From JBBDWR01 sp040902745 (GTDB lineage: Bacteria; Actinomycetota; UBA4738; HRBIN12), in contig JBBDWR010000008.1 in the NCBI GenBank assembly GCA_040902745.1, forward strand, positions 1 through 64,000: DNA of 64,000 bases, read 5' to 3'. Numbering within the stretch: position 1 is the stretch's first letter; each line of letters begins with the position of its first letter. Below are positions 50,093 to 58,799 of the stretch, piece after piece. Made by a program: the position numbers and the translations under genes. The notes beneath the pieces are model-generated. The model saw only the letters and a list, made by a program, of their open reading frames with translations, searched no databases and was not told where the DNA came from.

Positions 50093-51082
50093 ATGTCCGA
50101 AAGCTCGGGATCCGTCGGTGGCGCAGGGGTCGGCCGCGCCGGTGCCGGCCGCCCTGCCCAAAAGGTATCGCTGATCACGACGGTCAAGGACTCCGCCGAA
50201 CACGTGGAGGAGTTCCTCGCGTCGGTTCGCGTGCAGACACGCCCGCCAGACGAGGTCGTCGTCGTCGACGGTGGCTCCACCGACGGGACACGGGAGCTGC
50301 TGCAGCGAGCGAACGACATCGTGCTGATCGAGGAACCCGGGGCCAACATCTCCCGAGGACGCAACATCGCGATCGCCGCGGCCACCCACGACGTGCTCGT
50401 CGTTTCCGATGCCGATTGCGTGCTCGAACCCGGCTGGCTCGAACACCTCGTCGGCGCGATCCAGGCGGGCGCCGACGTCGCGATGGGAGCGTATCGGCCG
50501 ATCACCGAGTCCTTCTTCCAGGAGTGCATGGCCTCGCTGAACCTTCCCGATCCCGCAGACGTCGATCCGGACACCTTCATGCCGTCGGCTCGGTCGGTTG
50601 CCTACACGCGTGCGGCGATCGAAGGAGCAGGTGGGTACCCGGAGTGGCTCGACATCGGCGAGGACATGCTCGTCGACCACCAGTGGCGCGAGATGGAACT
50701 CGACATGCGCTACGTTCCGGACGCCGTCGCGCACTGGCGACTCCGGCGGGGACTGCCGGCGACCTGGCGACAGTATTTCCGCTACGCGCGAGGCGACGCG
50801 ATCGCGGGGATGTACCCGGAGCGACACGCGCTGCGCTACGTCGTGTATGCCGGAGCTCTCGTGGCACTCGCCTCTCGCCGCCGATGGGTGATCGTGCTCG
50901 CCGCCCTGGCAGGGGCGGCATACGTGGCCAGGCCGATCGCGCGGGCGACGTCCCGCTTCACCGACTCGAAGGATCGGGCCGCGGCGGCCGCTGCCGTCCC
51001 CGCGCTGATGGCGTTCATCGACGCGGCGAAGATGGCGGGCTACCTCGCGGGTCTGGTCGCGAAGCGCCGCCGCGATCGCTGA
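50093..51082 (+). CDS. GT2 family glycosyltransferase with C-terminal membrane segments
   Basis: 329 residues. The GT-A domain has S-L-I-T-T-V-K-D-S-A, V-V-V-D-G-G-S-T-D-G-T, a G-A-N-I-S-R-G-R-N-x-A motif, and V-S-D-A-D-C with the DXD-like Asp-Ala-Asp. G-E-D-M-L-V-D-H-Q-W carries the likely catalytic Asp. After about residue 245 come one or two hydrophobic helices (Y-V-V-Y-A-G-A-L-V-A-L-A and V-I-V-L-A-A-L-A-G-A), so it is probably membrane-attached. It is co-transcribed with the GT4 gene upstream and an MFS gene 7 bases downstream. Confidence 0.9.
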   Translation: MSESSGSVGGAGVGRAGAGRPAQKVSLITTVKDSAEHVEEFLASVRVQTRPPDEVVVVDGGSTDGTRELLQRANDIVLIEEPGANISRGRNIAIAAATHDVLVVSDADCVLEPGWLEHLVGAIQAGADVAMGAYRPITESFFQECMASLNLPDPADVDPDTFMPSARSVAYTRAAIEGAGGYPEWLDIGEDMLVDHQWREMELDMRYVPDAVAHWRLRRGLPATWRQYFRYARGDAIAGMYPERHALRYVVYAGALVALASRRRWVIVLAALAGAAYVARPIARATSRFTDSKDRAAAAAAVPALMAFIDAAKMAGYLAGLVAKRRRDR

Positions 51083-51089
51083 CCGACGG

Positions 51090-52829
51090 ATGACGGGCGA
51101 CCCGGACCGGAGCGAGTCGGGAAGCTCCGGGACGATCTCCGCCTTGCGTCGCGTGGTTGCGAACCCGGATCTGCGCCGGGTGCAGCTCGCCTCGATCGGT
51201 TTCTGCACGGCCGAGTTCGCAACGTGGGTCGCGATCCTCGTGTACGCCTACGACGTCGGCGGCTCGGCCGCGGTCGGGTTCGTCGCAGTGATCCAGCTCG
51301 TGCCCGCCGCGCTGGTGGCCCCCTTCGCGGCGGTCGCCGGAGACCGAGGGCGTCGTGAACGCGTGCTGTTGCTCTGGTACCTCATCCAGGCCTTCGCGAT
51401 GGGAGCGACCGGCTTCGCGCTGCTCGTGGACGCGCCCGTGCCAGTGGTCTATGCGAGCGCAGCCATCGCGGCGGCCTCGATCACACTGATCCGCCCGACC
51501 CAAGGCGCGTTGCTTCCGCTGCTGACCTCGACCCCGGAGGAGCTCGTCGCCGCCAACGTATCGGGCAGCACGATCGAGGGCGTCTCCGTCCTCGTCGCGC
51601 CGGCGCTGGCCGGCGTGCTGCTCGTCCTGTGGGGTCCCCATGTCGTGTTCCTCGGCACGGCCGGCTTGCTGCTCGTCTCCGCGTCGCTCGTGGCGCGCGT
51701 CCGGGTGCGCACCGAACGCCGCCCGTCGGACCGGAGGGAACGGGGATCGACGGGGCGGGGTCACCAGAGATCCGCAGAGGGACTCGTCCGCGCTTCCGCA
51801 CGGGGATTCGCCGAACTCTCCTCGGCCCCGGCGCCTCGCCTGCTCGTCGGTCTCGCATCGGCGCACACGATCACGTGGGGAGCGCTGGACATCCTCATCG
51901 TGGTGCTCGCGTTCGAGACCCTGGACGCGGGCGATTCCGGCGTGGGACTGATGAACTCCGCGCTCGGCGCCGGGGGAATCATCGGCGCCATCGTCGCGGT
52001 CTCACTGGTCGGGCGGCGACGCCTCGCTCCGGCGATGCTGCTCGGGATGGTGCTCTGGGGCATCCCGTTCCTGCTACTGGGTTTCTCACCCCTCTTGGTC
52101 GTCGCGGTCGCGCTGCTGACCGTCGTCGGCCTCGGGAGAACGCTGATGGACGTCGCGGGCAGAACCTTGCTCCAGCGCATCGTTCCCGATGAGGTACTCA
52201 CCCGTGTGTTCGGCGTCCAGGAAGGTCTGGTCATGGCGGGACTCGGACTCGGGTCGGCACTCGCGCCCCCGCTGCTCCGCTCGTTGGGGACGACGGGGTC
52301 GCTCGTCGCGTTCGGCGCCCTGATGCCGGTGCTGGGCCTGCTCTCCTGGCGCGGCCTCGCCAGGGCCGACGCCGTCGCGGTGGTTCCCATCCGGGAGCTG
52401 GCGCTGCTCCGACCCCTTCGCGTCTTCGCGGGCCTTCCCGGACCGGTGCTCGAAGGCTTGGCCCTGCAGTTGGAGCCGGTGTCCATCGGGGCGGGCGAAA
52501 CCCCGATCCGGGAGGGCGATCCCGGCGACCGCTTCTACGTCGTGGACGAGGGCGAGCTGACCGTGTCCAAGGGTGGGCTCGAGATCGGTGTGCTCGGTCC
52601 GGGCGACCACTTCGGCGAGATCGCGCTGCTGCGCAACGTACCCCGAACGGCGACGGTTACCGCGAGAAGCGATGCGGAGCTGTTCTCGCTCAGCCGTGAC
52701 GAGTTCGTGCTCGCGGTCACGCGCGCACCGGCAGCGGTCGACGCGTCGGAGGAGATCATCGAGGAACGTCTGCGCCACGAGGCGCACGACCGCGACCGCG
52801 ATCGCGATCGCGGTCAGCCGCCACCGTAG
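51090..52829 (+). CDS. MFS transporter fused to a cyclic-nucleotide-binding domain
   Basis: 579 residues. About 12 membrane helices (25-430) form an MFS core similar to macrolide-efflux/enterobactin-exporter (MFS_3) proteins. The P-x-A-L-V-A-P-F-A-A-V-A-G-D-R-G-R-R motif sits between helices 2 and 3. A linker then leads to a C-terminal cNMP-binding domain (about 450-555) with G-D-P-G-D-R-F-Y-V-V, the phosphate-binding cassette F-G-E-I-A-L-L-x-x-V-P-R-T-A-T-V, and F-S-L-S-R. The cassette keeps the Glu and Arg needed for cAMP. The tail is a run of Asp-Arg repeats. Transport may be gated by a cyclic nucleotide. The 3' end overlaps the convergent dehydrogenase gene by 16 bases. Confidence 0.88.
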   Translation: MTGDPDRSESGSSGTISALRRVVANPDLRRVQLASIGFCTAEFATWVAILVYAYDVGGSAAVGFVAVIQLVPAALVAPFAAVAGDRGRRERVLLLWYLIQAFAMGATGFALLVDAPVPVVYASAAIAAASITLIRPTQGALLPLLTSTPEELVAANVSGSTIEGVSVLVAPALAGVLLVLWGPHVVFLGTAGLLLVSASLVARVRVRTERRPSDRRERGSTGRGHQRSAEGLVRASARGFAELSSAPAPRLLVGLASAHTITWGALDILIVVLAFETLDAGDSGVGLMNSALGAGGIIGAIVAVSLVGRRRLAPAMLLGMVLWGIPFLLLGFSPLLVVAVALLTVVGLGRTLMDVAGRTLLQRIVPDEVLTRVFGVQEGLVMAGLGLGSALAPPLLRSLGTTGSLVAFGALMPVLGLLSWRGLARADAVAVVPIRELALLRPLRVFAGLPGPVLEGLALQLEPVSIGAGETPIREGDPGDRFYVVDEGELTVSKGGLEIGVLGPGDHFGEIALLRNVPRTATVTARSDAELFSLSRDEFVLAVTRAPAAVDASEEIIEERLRHEAHDRDRDRDRGQPPP

Positions 52830-53674
52830 AACCCGCGGCCGGTCTTCCTGCCGAGCAGGCCCTGATCCACCATGCGCCGCAGGATCGGCGCCGGCGCGTA
52901 GCGAGGATCGTCGAACTCGCGCTCGAGGACTTCGCAGATCGCGACGACGACGTCGATCCCGATCAGGTCGGTGAGCGCGAGAGGACCCATCGGATGTCCG
53001 AGGCCGAGGGTGATCGCCGTGTCGATGTCCTCTCGGGTCGCGACCTGCTCGTCCAACGCCTGCGCCGCGTCGTTCAGATACGGGATCAGCAAGCGGTTCA
53101 CGATGAAGCCCGCGCGATCAGCGCTTCGCACACAGGTTTTGCCCAGGCGCTCTCCCACGCCGAGTGCGAACGTGTAGGTCTGCTCCGAGGTGGCCTCCGC
53201 GGGGATCAGCTCGAGCAGCTTCATCGCGGGAGGAGGGTTGAAGAAGTGCATGCCGATCACCGATGAGGGACGACCCGTGGCGGCGGCGAGTTCCGAGATC
53301 GGGATCGAGGACGTGTTCGAAGCGAGAACGACGTCGGGACGCACGGTCGCATCGAGCCGTCGGAAGATGTCGAGTTTGGCCTCGCGAGCCTCTGTTGCGG
53401 CCTCGATCACGAGATCGACCTCGGCGAGATCGCCGATATCGGTCACACCGGTCACTCGCGAGATCGCCGCGTCGCGCGCGGCCGGATCGATCTTTCCCTT
53501 CTCCTCGGCGCGGTGCAACGAGGAAGCGATGCGCTCGCTGCCGCGCGCGACGAGCTCCTCGGTCGCCTCGAGGAAGACCGCCCGGATCCCCGCTCGGGCC
53601 GCCACTTCGGCGATGCCCGATCCCATCGTCCCGGCCCCCACGATGCCGATCCGGGAAACATCCTTCGCGTCCAC
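52814..53674 (-). CDS. 3-hydroxybutyryl-CoA dehydrogenase
   Basis: 286 residues, complete 3-hydroxyacyl-CoA dehydrogenase. The NAD(P) motif is G-I-V-G-A-G-T-M-G-S-G-I-A (10-22). Active-site regions are N-T-S-S-I-P-I, G-M-H-F-F-N-P-P-P-A-M-K-L-L-E and G-F-I-V-N-R-L-L-I-P-Y-L-N. The C-terminal domain has G-L-G-H-P-M-G-P-L-A-L-T-D-L-I-G-I-D. It interconverts acetoacetyl-CoA and 3-hydroxybutyryl-CoA, linking thiolase to crotonyl-CoA. GTG 53672-53674 follows GAGGAG at 9 bases; the open frame to 54028 is not coding. Confidence 0.94.
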   Translation of the reverse strand: MDAKDVSRIGIVGAGTMGSGIAEVAARAGIRAVFLEATEELVARGSERIASSLHRAEEKGKIDPAARDAAISRVTGVTDIGDLAEVDLVIEAATEAREAKLDIFRRLDATVRPDVVLASNTSSIPISELAAATGRPSSVIGMHFFNPPPAMKLLELIPAEATSEQTYTFALGVGERLGKTCVRSADRAGFIVNRLLIPYLNDAAQALDEQVATREDIDTAITLGLGHPMGPLALTDLIGIDVVVAICEVLEREFDDPRYAPAPILRRMVDQGLLGRKTGRGFYGGG

Positions 53675-53887
53675 CTGGCATCGCTCCTCTTGGGATCCCT
53701 TTGACCGATCATTCCCCTGCCGGCCCCGCCGCTCTGCCCCTGGAGCTGACCTTTGGGTTCCGTCGGCGGGCCAGCGTACAATCCATGCAGGTTCGCAGGT
53801 CGAATGCACATCCGAAGCGCCGAGCCCCGGCGGCCGCCGCCCCGCCCGAACGTCCCGCCCGAACGTCCCGGAGGTCAGAGAGCCGAC

Positions 53888-54481
53888 ATGCAGTCGCACC
53901 GACCCCTGCGGGGCATCCCCACCTTCGCCGCCGCCGCGGCCGGCGTTCTCGCGGGGCATCAACTCACCTACCTGCTCGCCCATCCCGCGACCGACCAGCG
54001 GCATGCGGCGCTCGTGCAGACCGGGCACGACTACCTCCCGTTCGCAGGCAAGATCGTGCTCGCTCTGACCCTAGCCGGGGTCCTCACGCTCGCCCTGCGG
54101 CTCTTGTCGGCCGGACCGTTCCGTGCCCCCGACACCGACGACCTGGCTCCACTGGCCGCCAAGCTCTACGTGATCCAGCTCGCGGTGTTCACCTCGATGG
54201 AGGTCGGCGAACGGTTCGCCGCGCACGCACCGTTGAACGATCTGCTCGGGGCGGGCCTGCTTCCGATCGGGGTGCTCGCTCTGGCCGGCACCGCGTTGAT
54301 CGGCGCCTTCGTCCTGCGATGGCTCCATCGTGCCACCGCCGTCGCGATCGCCGCGATGTGCGCGCAGACGCCACCCGCCACGGCGTCGATCGTCGGCCGC
54401 GACGGCCCGGCACTCTGCGGGGTTCGCGAGATGCTCACCGGCGCTGCCGGTGTTCGCGGACCTCCCGCGTTGACTCGCTAG
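53888..54481 (+). CDS. Four-helix membrane protein of unknown function (copper-type cluster)
   Basis: 197 residues, about four membrane helices (12-30, 55-75, 95-115, 128-150), then a polar tail. The first helix pair has G-H-Q-L-T-Y-L-L-A-H-P and R-H-A-A-L-V-Q-T-G-H-D-Y. These histidines at the membrane face could bind metal or heme. I do not recognise the family. It is the first gene of the plus-strand run ending at 60840. ATG 53888 is chosen after GGAGG (13 bases upstream); the frame is open to 53753 without similarity. Confidence 0.65.
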   Translation: MQSHRPLRGIPTFAAAAAGVLAGHQLTYLLAHPATDQRHAALVQTGHDYLPFAGKIVLALTLAGVLTLALRLLSAGPFRAPDTDDLAPLAAKLYVIQLAVFTSMEVGERFAAHAPLNDLLGAGLLPIGVLALAGTALIGAFVLRWLHRATAVAIAAMCAQTPPATASIVGRDGPALCGVREMLTGAAGVRGPPALTR

Positions 54482-54550
54482 GTGCACGTGGCCGGGTCGA
54501 TCGACGCCGGCCCCTTCTAGAGAGCGAGCAACGCGACAAGGAGTGATCGC

Positions 54551-55207
54551 ATGCGGACCAAACTCAGCTGCATGGCCACCATCGTCGGCGCGACCGCCTT
54601 GGCGGTAGCGACCATGACGATCCTTCCAACGCCCGCTTGGGCACACGAGGATCGTGGCATCGGCGACCACGAGTTCGTGGTCGGATTCGGCACCGAACCC
54701 GCCTACTCGGGATTCCCGAACAGCGTGCAGATGGTGATCTCGCACCACGACGGCGAACCGGTGAACGAGATCGAGGGCAAGCTCCAGGCGGAGGTGACCT
54801 TGGGCGAGACATCCGAGACGTACGAGTTCGAACCGAACTTCGTCCCGGGAGTGTTCGGCGAACAGGGAGACTATCGAGCCTGGTTCGTCCCGAGCCGATC
54901 CGGCCAGTACACGTTCCGGGTCTTCGGCACGATGGAGGGCGAGAAGGTCGACGAGGAGTTCACGTCGGGCCCCGACACCTTCAGCGATGTCGTGGACACC
55001 TCGGCTGCGAGCTTCCCCGTCCAGGATCCGAGCACCGGTGAGCTGGCGGAGAAGACAGACCGAGAGAACACCCGGCTCGAGGCCCAGGTCGCCACGGCCC
55101 AGGACGACGCTTCCTCGGCCCGGACCGTCGGCATGATCGGGATCATCGTCGGCGCGGCCGGACTGATCCTTGCCGGAGTTGCGCTCACCCGGCGTAGGAA
55201 GAACTGA
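54551..55207 (+). CDS. Exported, C-terminally anchored protein of the copper-type cluster
   Basis: 218 residues. The signal peptide is cleaved near W-A-H (about 30-32), leaving a His-Glu-Asp-Arg N-terminus. A beta-rich domain (about 33-150) follows with G-F-P-N-S-V-Q and Q-Y-T-F-R-V-F-G. A short coiled coil (about 165-190) precedes a C-terminal membrane helix (about 193-211) and a basic R-R-R-K-N tail. The architecture recalls YcnI/DUF1775-like or CopC-like periplasmic domains anchored outside, but no diagnostic motif is seen. An exported domain beginning with His next to CopC-CopD suggests metal handling (inference). AAGGAG precedes the start. Confidence 0.68.
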   Translation: MRTKLSCMATIVGATALAVATMTILPTPAWAHEDRGIGDHEFVVGFGTEPAYSGFPNSVQMVISHHDGEPVNEIEGKLQAEVTLGETSETYEFEPNFVPGVFGEQGDYRAWFVPSRSGQYTFRVFGTMEGEKVDEEFTSGPDTFSDVVDTSAASFPVQDPSTGELAEKTDRENTRLEAQVATAQDDASSARTVGMIGIIVGAAGLILAGVALTRRRKN

Positions 55208-55220
55208 GGGGAGCGACCGG

Positions 55221-55811
55221 ATGACCGTCGTCGGACCCTCCCCGATCGCGGGTGCCTTGCTCGCGCATGCTGGGGGGGCCGACGAGGTCGTCTCGACGGC
55301 GATCGTGTTCGTCGCGTTGTGGGTCGGCTGGGTCGGGTGGAGCCGGCTCCGCAAGCGCGGTTTCCATCGCTTGCCTTCCGGCGCGGCCTGGGCGCTCGTC
55401 GTGGGTGCGCCGGCGCTCGTCGTCGTGGCGCTCACCGTTCCCCGCGCGGTCCTTGACACGCCGTCGATCGATCTCGCGAACCGGCCGGCTTCGACGGCAA
55501 GCCTCGGGATCGACGAACCCACGATGCAGGAGCGGGTTTTGCAGGGCGCGCCGATCCCGGTGCGCCTTGACCTGCGCGGCGGACGGGTGGTGCAGGAGTC
55601 CTCGTCGGCGATCACCCCCGATGAGGGACACATCCACCTGACCCTCGATGGCCGTCTACTGTCGATGACCTATGGCCCGAACGCGCCGCTGGAGCTCCCT
55701 GGGGACCTCGATACCGGAGAGCATCTCCTCGAGGTCGAGTTCGTTGCGACCGATCATTTCCCCTTCGATCCACGTGTCCGAGCCGAGACGTCCTTCGAGG
55801 TGACCGCGTGA
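55221..55811 (+). CDS. Membrane protein with external DEGHxH domain (first copy)
   Basis: 196 residues. Two helices (about 22-40 and 52-72) precede an external domain (about 95-196). There P-D-E-G-H-I-H-L-T-L-D-G-R-L-L-S-M and T-D-H-F-P-F-D-P-R-V align directly with P-D-E-G-H-L-H and S-D-H-A-P-F-D-P-R-V of the lipoprotein at 57775. His-x-His, a Met and a second His make a plausible copper site, though this is inference. Its stop overlaps the CopC-CopD start (GTGA). The ATG at 55221 follows GGGGAGCGACCGG. Confidence 0.72.
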   Translation: MTVVGPSPIAGALLAHAGGADEVVSTAIVFVALWVGWVGWSRLRKRGFHRLPSGAAWALVVGAPALVVVALTVPRAVLDTPSIDLANRPASTASLGIDEPTMQERVLQGAPIPVRLDLRGGRVVQESSSAITPDEGHIHLTLDGRLLSMTYGPNAPLELPGDLDTGEHLLEVEFVATDHFPFDPRVRAETSFEVTA

Positions 55812-57778
55812 GCTGCACGCGAACCGTTCTCCGGCTGCTCGTCCCCGCGCTCGTCGCGCTCGGAACCCTGGTGGTCTGCGTCGGACCGGCGGCCGCGCAC
55901 GCGGCATTGGATTCCTCGACACCCGAGCAGGGCGCGATCCTCGACGAAGCCCCGAGTGAGGTGGTTCTGCGCTTCACCGAGGCACCGGATCTTTCGCTTT
56001 CGCGGTTCCAGGTCGTCGACGGCAGCGGCGGGTCGGTCGCCGCCGGACCCGCCCTGGCCGGCGCGAACGAACGCACGATCGTGCTCGGGTTGCGCGCCGT
56101 GAGCGACGGCTCCTACAAGATCTCCTACTCCGTCGTGTCGGCGGTCGACGGCCACTCGTCGACCAACGCGATCTCCTTCGGCGTCGGTGTCGCACCCGAC
56201 ACCACGCCGTCGGCCGAGCAGGAGTCGTATCCGACGCCCAGTCCGACGGCGGTCGCGGGGCGCTGGATCCTGTATTGGGGCCTCGCGATCCTCCTCGCCA
56301 CCGCCACATCGTGGTTCGTCGTCTTCCGTGGCGCGATCCGGGGGGTGGGTCCGACGTTCGCGATCACCTGGGCCTTCGCCGCGGCCGGCGCGGTCGTTCT
56401 TCCGATCGCCGCGGCGAGGGCGGCAGACGTACCGGTCGGGGACCTGCTGGCATCGTCGACCGGCGGACCGTTCACGCGGCAGGCGATCGCCGTGGCCGTG
56501 ACCGGGGCAGCCGCGTTGGTGGCGTCCCGGCGCCGCACGAACACCGCGATGGCGATCGTCGGGGCCGCGGCCGCCGTCGCGCTGCTGTTCCACACGCTGG
56601 GTGGGCACGCCGCTGCGGCCGAGTCGGGGCGAGCGATCGCGGTCGCTGTGCAGTGGCTGCACGTGGTCGCGGTCGGTGTGTGGATCGGGGGTCTCGTGTG
56701 GCTGGCGGTCGGCTGCAGGGGAGCAAGCCCCGAGGCACGAACCGGCGCGATCCGGCGCTTCTCCCACTTGGCGACGGTGGCGCTCGCAGTCGTGCTGGTC
56801 ACCGGGGTGCTCCGATCGGTCGATCTGCTCGGTGGCTGGGGTGAGTACCTGCACCTGCTCGCGACCGGCTGGGGCACGGCGCTTGCCTACAAGATGGCGT
56901 TGTTCACCGGACTCGTCGCGATCGCCGCGTGGAACCACTTCGTCCGCATCCCGCGTCTGGATCGGTCCGCCAGCGCCGGTGTGCTCCGTTCCGTGGTCGT
57001 AGAGATCGTGATCGCCGCCGGCGTGTTCGGCGTCACCGGTGTGCTCGCCGGGCTTCCGCCCCCCTACGAGGTGGAGTCCGCACCCGCCGTCGAGCAGGTC
57101 GTCGTCTCCGGCAACGACTTCGGCACGACCACCCGGGCACGGCTCACGATCACGCCGGGCCGGCCCGGGCCCAACCTGCTCGAGCTCGTCCTCGCCGACT
57201 ACGACACGGGTTCGACGATCGACGCGCGGCGCGTGTCGCTGCGCGTCGATCTCCCGTCCAGGTCGGACCTGCCTGCCGAAACCGTCGAGTTCACATCCGG
57301 CGGCGGGCGATGGAGCGCAACGACGACCTCGCTCGGCCTCGCGGGGAGATGGGACGGCCTGCTCACCGTCGAACGAGCCACGACGTCGACCGAGATCCCC
57401 CTGACGTTCGAGCTCGCGGAACCGCCTCCCGATGTCACGGTGACGCAGGGAACGAACGGGCTGCCCGATATCGTCACGATCACGTTCGCGGACGCCAGAT
57501 CCCTGCAGGTCTACGTGGACCCCGACCGACCGGGTGCCTCCCAGCTGCACATCACCGCTTACGGTGCCAACGGATCGGAACTGCCACTGACGTCGATCTC
57601 GGTGCAGGCTCGGACACCCGCCGGGATCCCCGACGAGCTCGATGCGACCCGCCTGTCCGTGGGGCACTTCGTCTCCCCGGTCGAACTCGACGTAGGCTCG
57701 TGGCGGTTCACGATCGAGGCGGCGCCGAAATCGGGCACCCCGCTGCAGGCAACGTTCGACCAGGAGATCGCCGCGTGA
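55808..57778 (+). CDS. CopC-CopD fusion (YcnJ-like copper transport protein)
   Basis: 656 residues. The signal peptide ends at A-A-A-H, so the mature protein would begin with His31, the N-terminal Cu(II) ligand of CopC. D-G-H-S-S near residue 117 supplies the second conserved His. The CopC domain covers about 31-130. The CopD membrane domain (about 160-420, eight helices) has H-T-L-G-G-H and W-L-H-V-V-A-V-G-V-W-I-G-G-L, with conserved histidines. An extra C-terminal external domain (about 430-656) is YtkA-like. It probably imports copper or delivers it to extracytoplasmic enzymes. Start and stop overlap both neighbours by 4 bases. Confidence 0.9.
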   Translation: MSCTRTVLRLLVPALVALGTLVVCVGPAAAHAALDSSTPEQGAILDEAPSEVVLRFTEAPDLSLSRFQVVDGSGGSVAAGPALAGANERTIVLGLRAVSDGSYKISYSVVSAVDGHSSTNAISFGVGVAPDTTPSAEQESYPTPSPTAVAGRWILYWGLAILLATATSWFVVFRGAIRGVGPTFAITWAFAAAGAVVLPIAAARAADVPVGDLLASSTGGPFTRQAIAVAVTGAAALVASRRRTNTAMAIVGAAAAVALLFHTLGGHAAAAESGRAIAVAVQWLHVVAVGVWIGGLVWLAVGCRGASPEARTGAIRRFSHLATVALAVVLVTGVLRSVDLLGGWGEYLHLLATGWGTALAYKMALFTGLVAIAAWNHFVRIPRLDRSASAGVLRSVVVEIVIAAGVFGVTGVLAGLPPPYEVESAPAVEQVVVSGNDFGTTTRARLTITPGRPGPNLLELVLADYDTGSTIDARRVSLRVDLPSRSDLPAETVEFTSGGGRWSATTTSLGLAGRWDGLLTVERATTSTEIPLTFELAEPPPDVTVTQGTNGLPDIVTITFADARSLQVYVDPDRPGASQLHITAYGANGSELPLTSISVQARTPAGIPDELDATRLSVGHFVSPVELDVGSWRFTIEAAPKSGTPLQATFDQEIAA

Positions 57779-58212
57779 GGTTCGATCGCCGCACCCGTGC
57801 TTCTGCTCTGGGCGCCGTGCTGCTGCTCTTGGCTGCGTGCGGGTCGGACAGCGGAGGCGACCCCCCGGCCCCGTCGCCCTCGCTCTCGGTGGTCCCGCGG
57901 CCGGCAAGCACCGCGGAACTGCAGGTGCTCTCGCCGACGAACGGCGAGGTCGTGAAGGCGGGCAACGTCCCGATGCGCGTGGCGCTGACCGGTGCGGAGC
58001 TCGTGCCGTCGGCGAGCACCGACCTGCAACCCGACGAGGGCCACCTCCACGTGCTGTTGGACGACCAACTGCTCGACATGACCTCGGATCTTCGGGGTAC
58101 GCTCACCGACGTGAGCCCCGGGGACCACCTGCTGCGCATCGAGTTCGTCGCCTCAGATCATGCCCCGTTCGACCCCCGGGTCGTCGCCGACGTGACCTTC
58201 ACCGCGAAGTGA
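57775..58212 (+). CDS. Lipoprotein with DEGHxH domain (second copy)
   Basis: 145 residues. The lipobox is L-L-A-A-C (Cys22). A Pro/Ser-rich linker (25-45) precedes a single domain containing P-D-E-G-H-L-H-V-L-L-D-D-Q-L-L-D-M and S-D-H-A-P-F-D-P-R-V. It is homologous by eye to the external part of the 55221 gene product. The same histidines and Met are kept. It could receive metal from, or pass metal to, CopC-CopD. GTG 57775 overlaps copCD; its own stop overlaps the next gene. Confidence 0.75.
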   Translation: MRFDRRTRASALGAVLLLLAACGSDSGGDPPAPSPSLSVVPRPASTAELQVLSPTNGEVVKAGNVPMRVALTGAELVPSASTDLQPDEGHLHVLLDDQLLDMTSDLRGTLTDVSPGDHLLRIEFVASDHAPFDPRVVADVTFTAK

Positions 58213-58799
58213 GCACCTCGATCGCGTTCGCCCCGTCACGCCGATCTGCCGATGCGATCGCGACCGTACTTGCGATCGGCGCAGGGATGCTCTTGCTCGC
58301 CGCTCGCGCCGGGGTTCTCGGCGCCGGCTCGCTCCGGCTGCCGATCACGGTGGCGATCTTCGGCGTGATGCTCGGCGGTTCGTTGCTGGTGAAGGGGACC
58401 GATCGCCCGCGCCCGATCGGCGTCGCGATCGCACTGGTCGCCGGCTTCGGAGCGCTCGGACTCGGCGCGGCGCTCCTCCCGATGAACGTTCCCCTCCCGG
58501 CGCTGCAGTGGGCCGTCCCCCTAGTCGTACTCGCCGCCGTCGCGGAGGAAGCCTTCTTCCGCCGGGTGATGTACGGCGCGATCGAGCGCTGGGTACCCGG
58601 ACGAGCCGCCGTCCCACTGGCCGTGCTGGTCTCGGCCGCGCTGTTCGCCGCGATCCACGTGCCGCTGTACGGCACGGCGGCGATCCCTCTCGACCTCGGG
58701 GCCGGCCTGCTGTTGTCCTGGCAACGATGGGCGTCGGGCACCTGGACGGTGCCTGCCACGACGCACGTGACGGCGAACCTGCTGGCGGTGCTCGCTTGA
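58209..58799 (+). CDS. CPBP-family intramembrane metalloprotease
   Basis: 196 residues with about six hydrophobic segments. Catalytic motifs of the CPBP (Abi/CAAX-like) family are in order: A-E-E-A-F-F-R-R (E-E-x-x-x-R), F-A-A-I-H (F-x-x-x-H) and H-V-T-A-N-L-L (H-x-x-x-N/B). In the family these coordinate zinc in the membrane. The substrate is unknown; it could process the lipoproteins or anchored proteins of this cluster. GTG 58209 overlaps the lipoprotein stop by 4 bases, and its own stop overlaps the next gene (TTGA). Confidence 0.87.
   Translation: MSTSIAFAPSRRSADAIATVLAIGAGMLLLAARAGVLGAGSLRLPITVAIFGVMLGGSLLVKGTDRPRPIGVAIALVAGFGALGLGAALLPMNVPLPALQWAVPLVVLAAVAEEAFFRRVMYGAIERWVPGRAAVPLAVLVSAALFAAIHVPLYGTAAIPLDLGAGLLLSWQRWASGTWTVPATTHVTANLLAVLA

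Noticed and set aside
52795..52829. Asp-Arg tandem repeat as a mobile or regulatory repeat
   Set aside because: It is a short CG-rich codon repeat at the C-terminus of the MFS fusion, overlapping the next gene's end; simple low complexity.
55754..57907. 717-codon minus-strand open frame
   Set aside because: Antisense to CopC-CopD; the peptide is low-complexity Arg/Gly/Asp-rich and lacks any motif.
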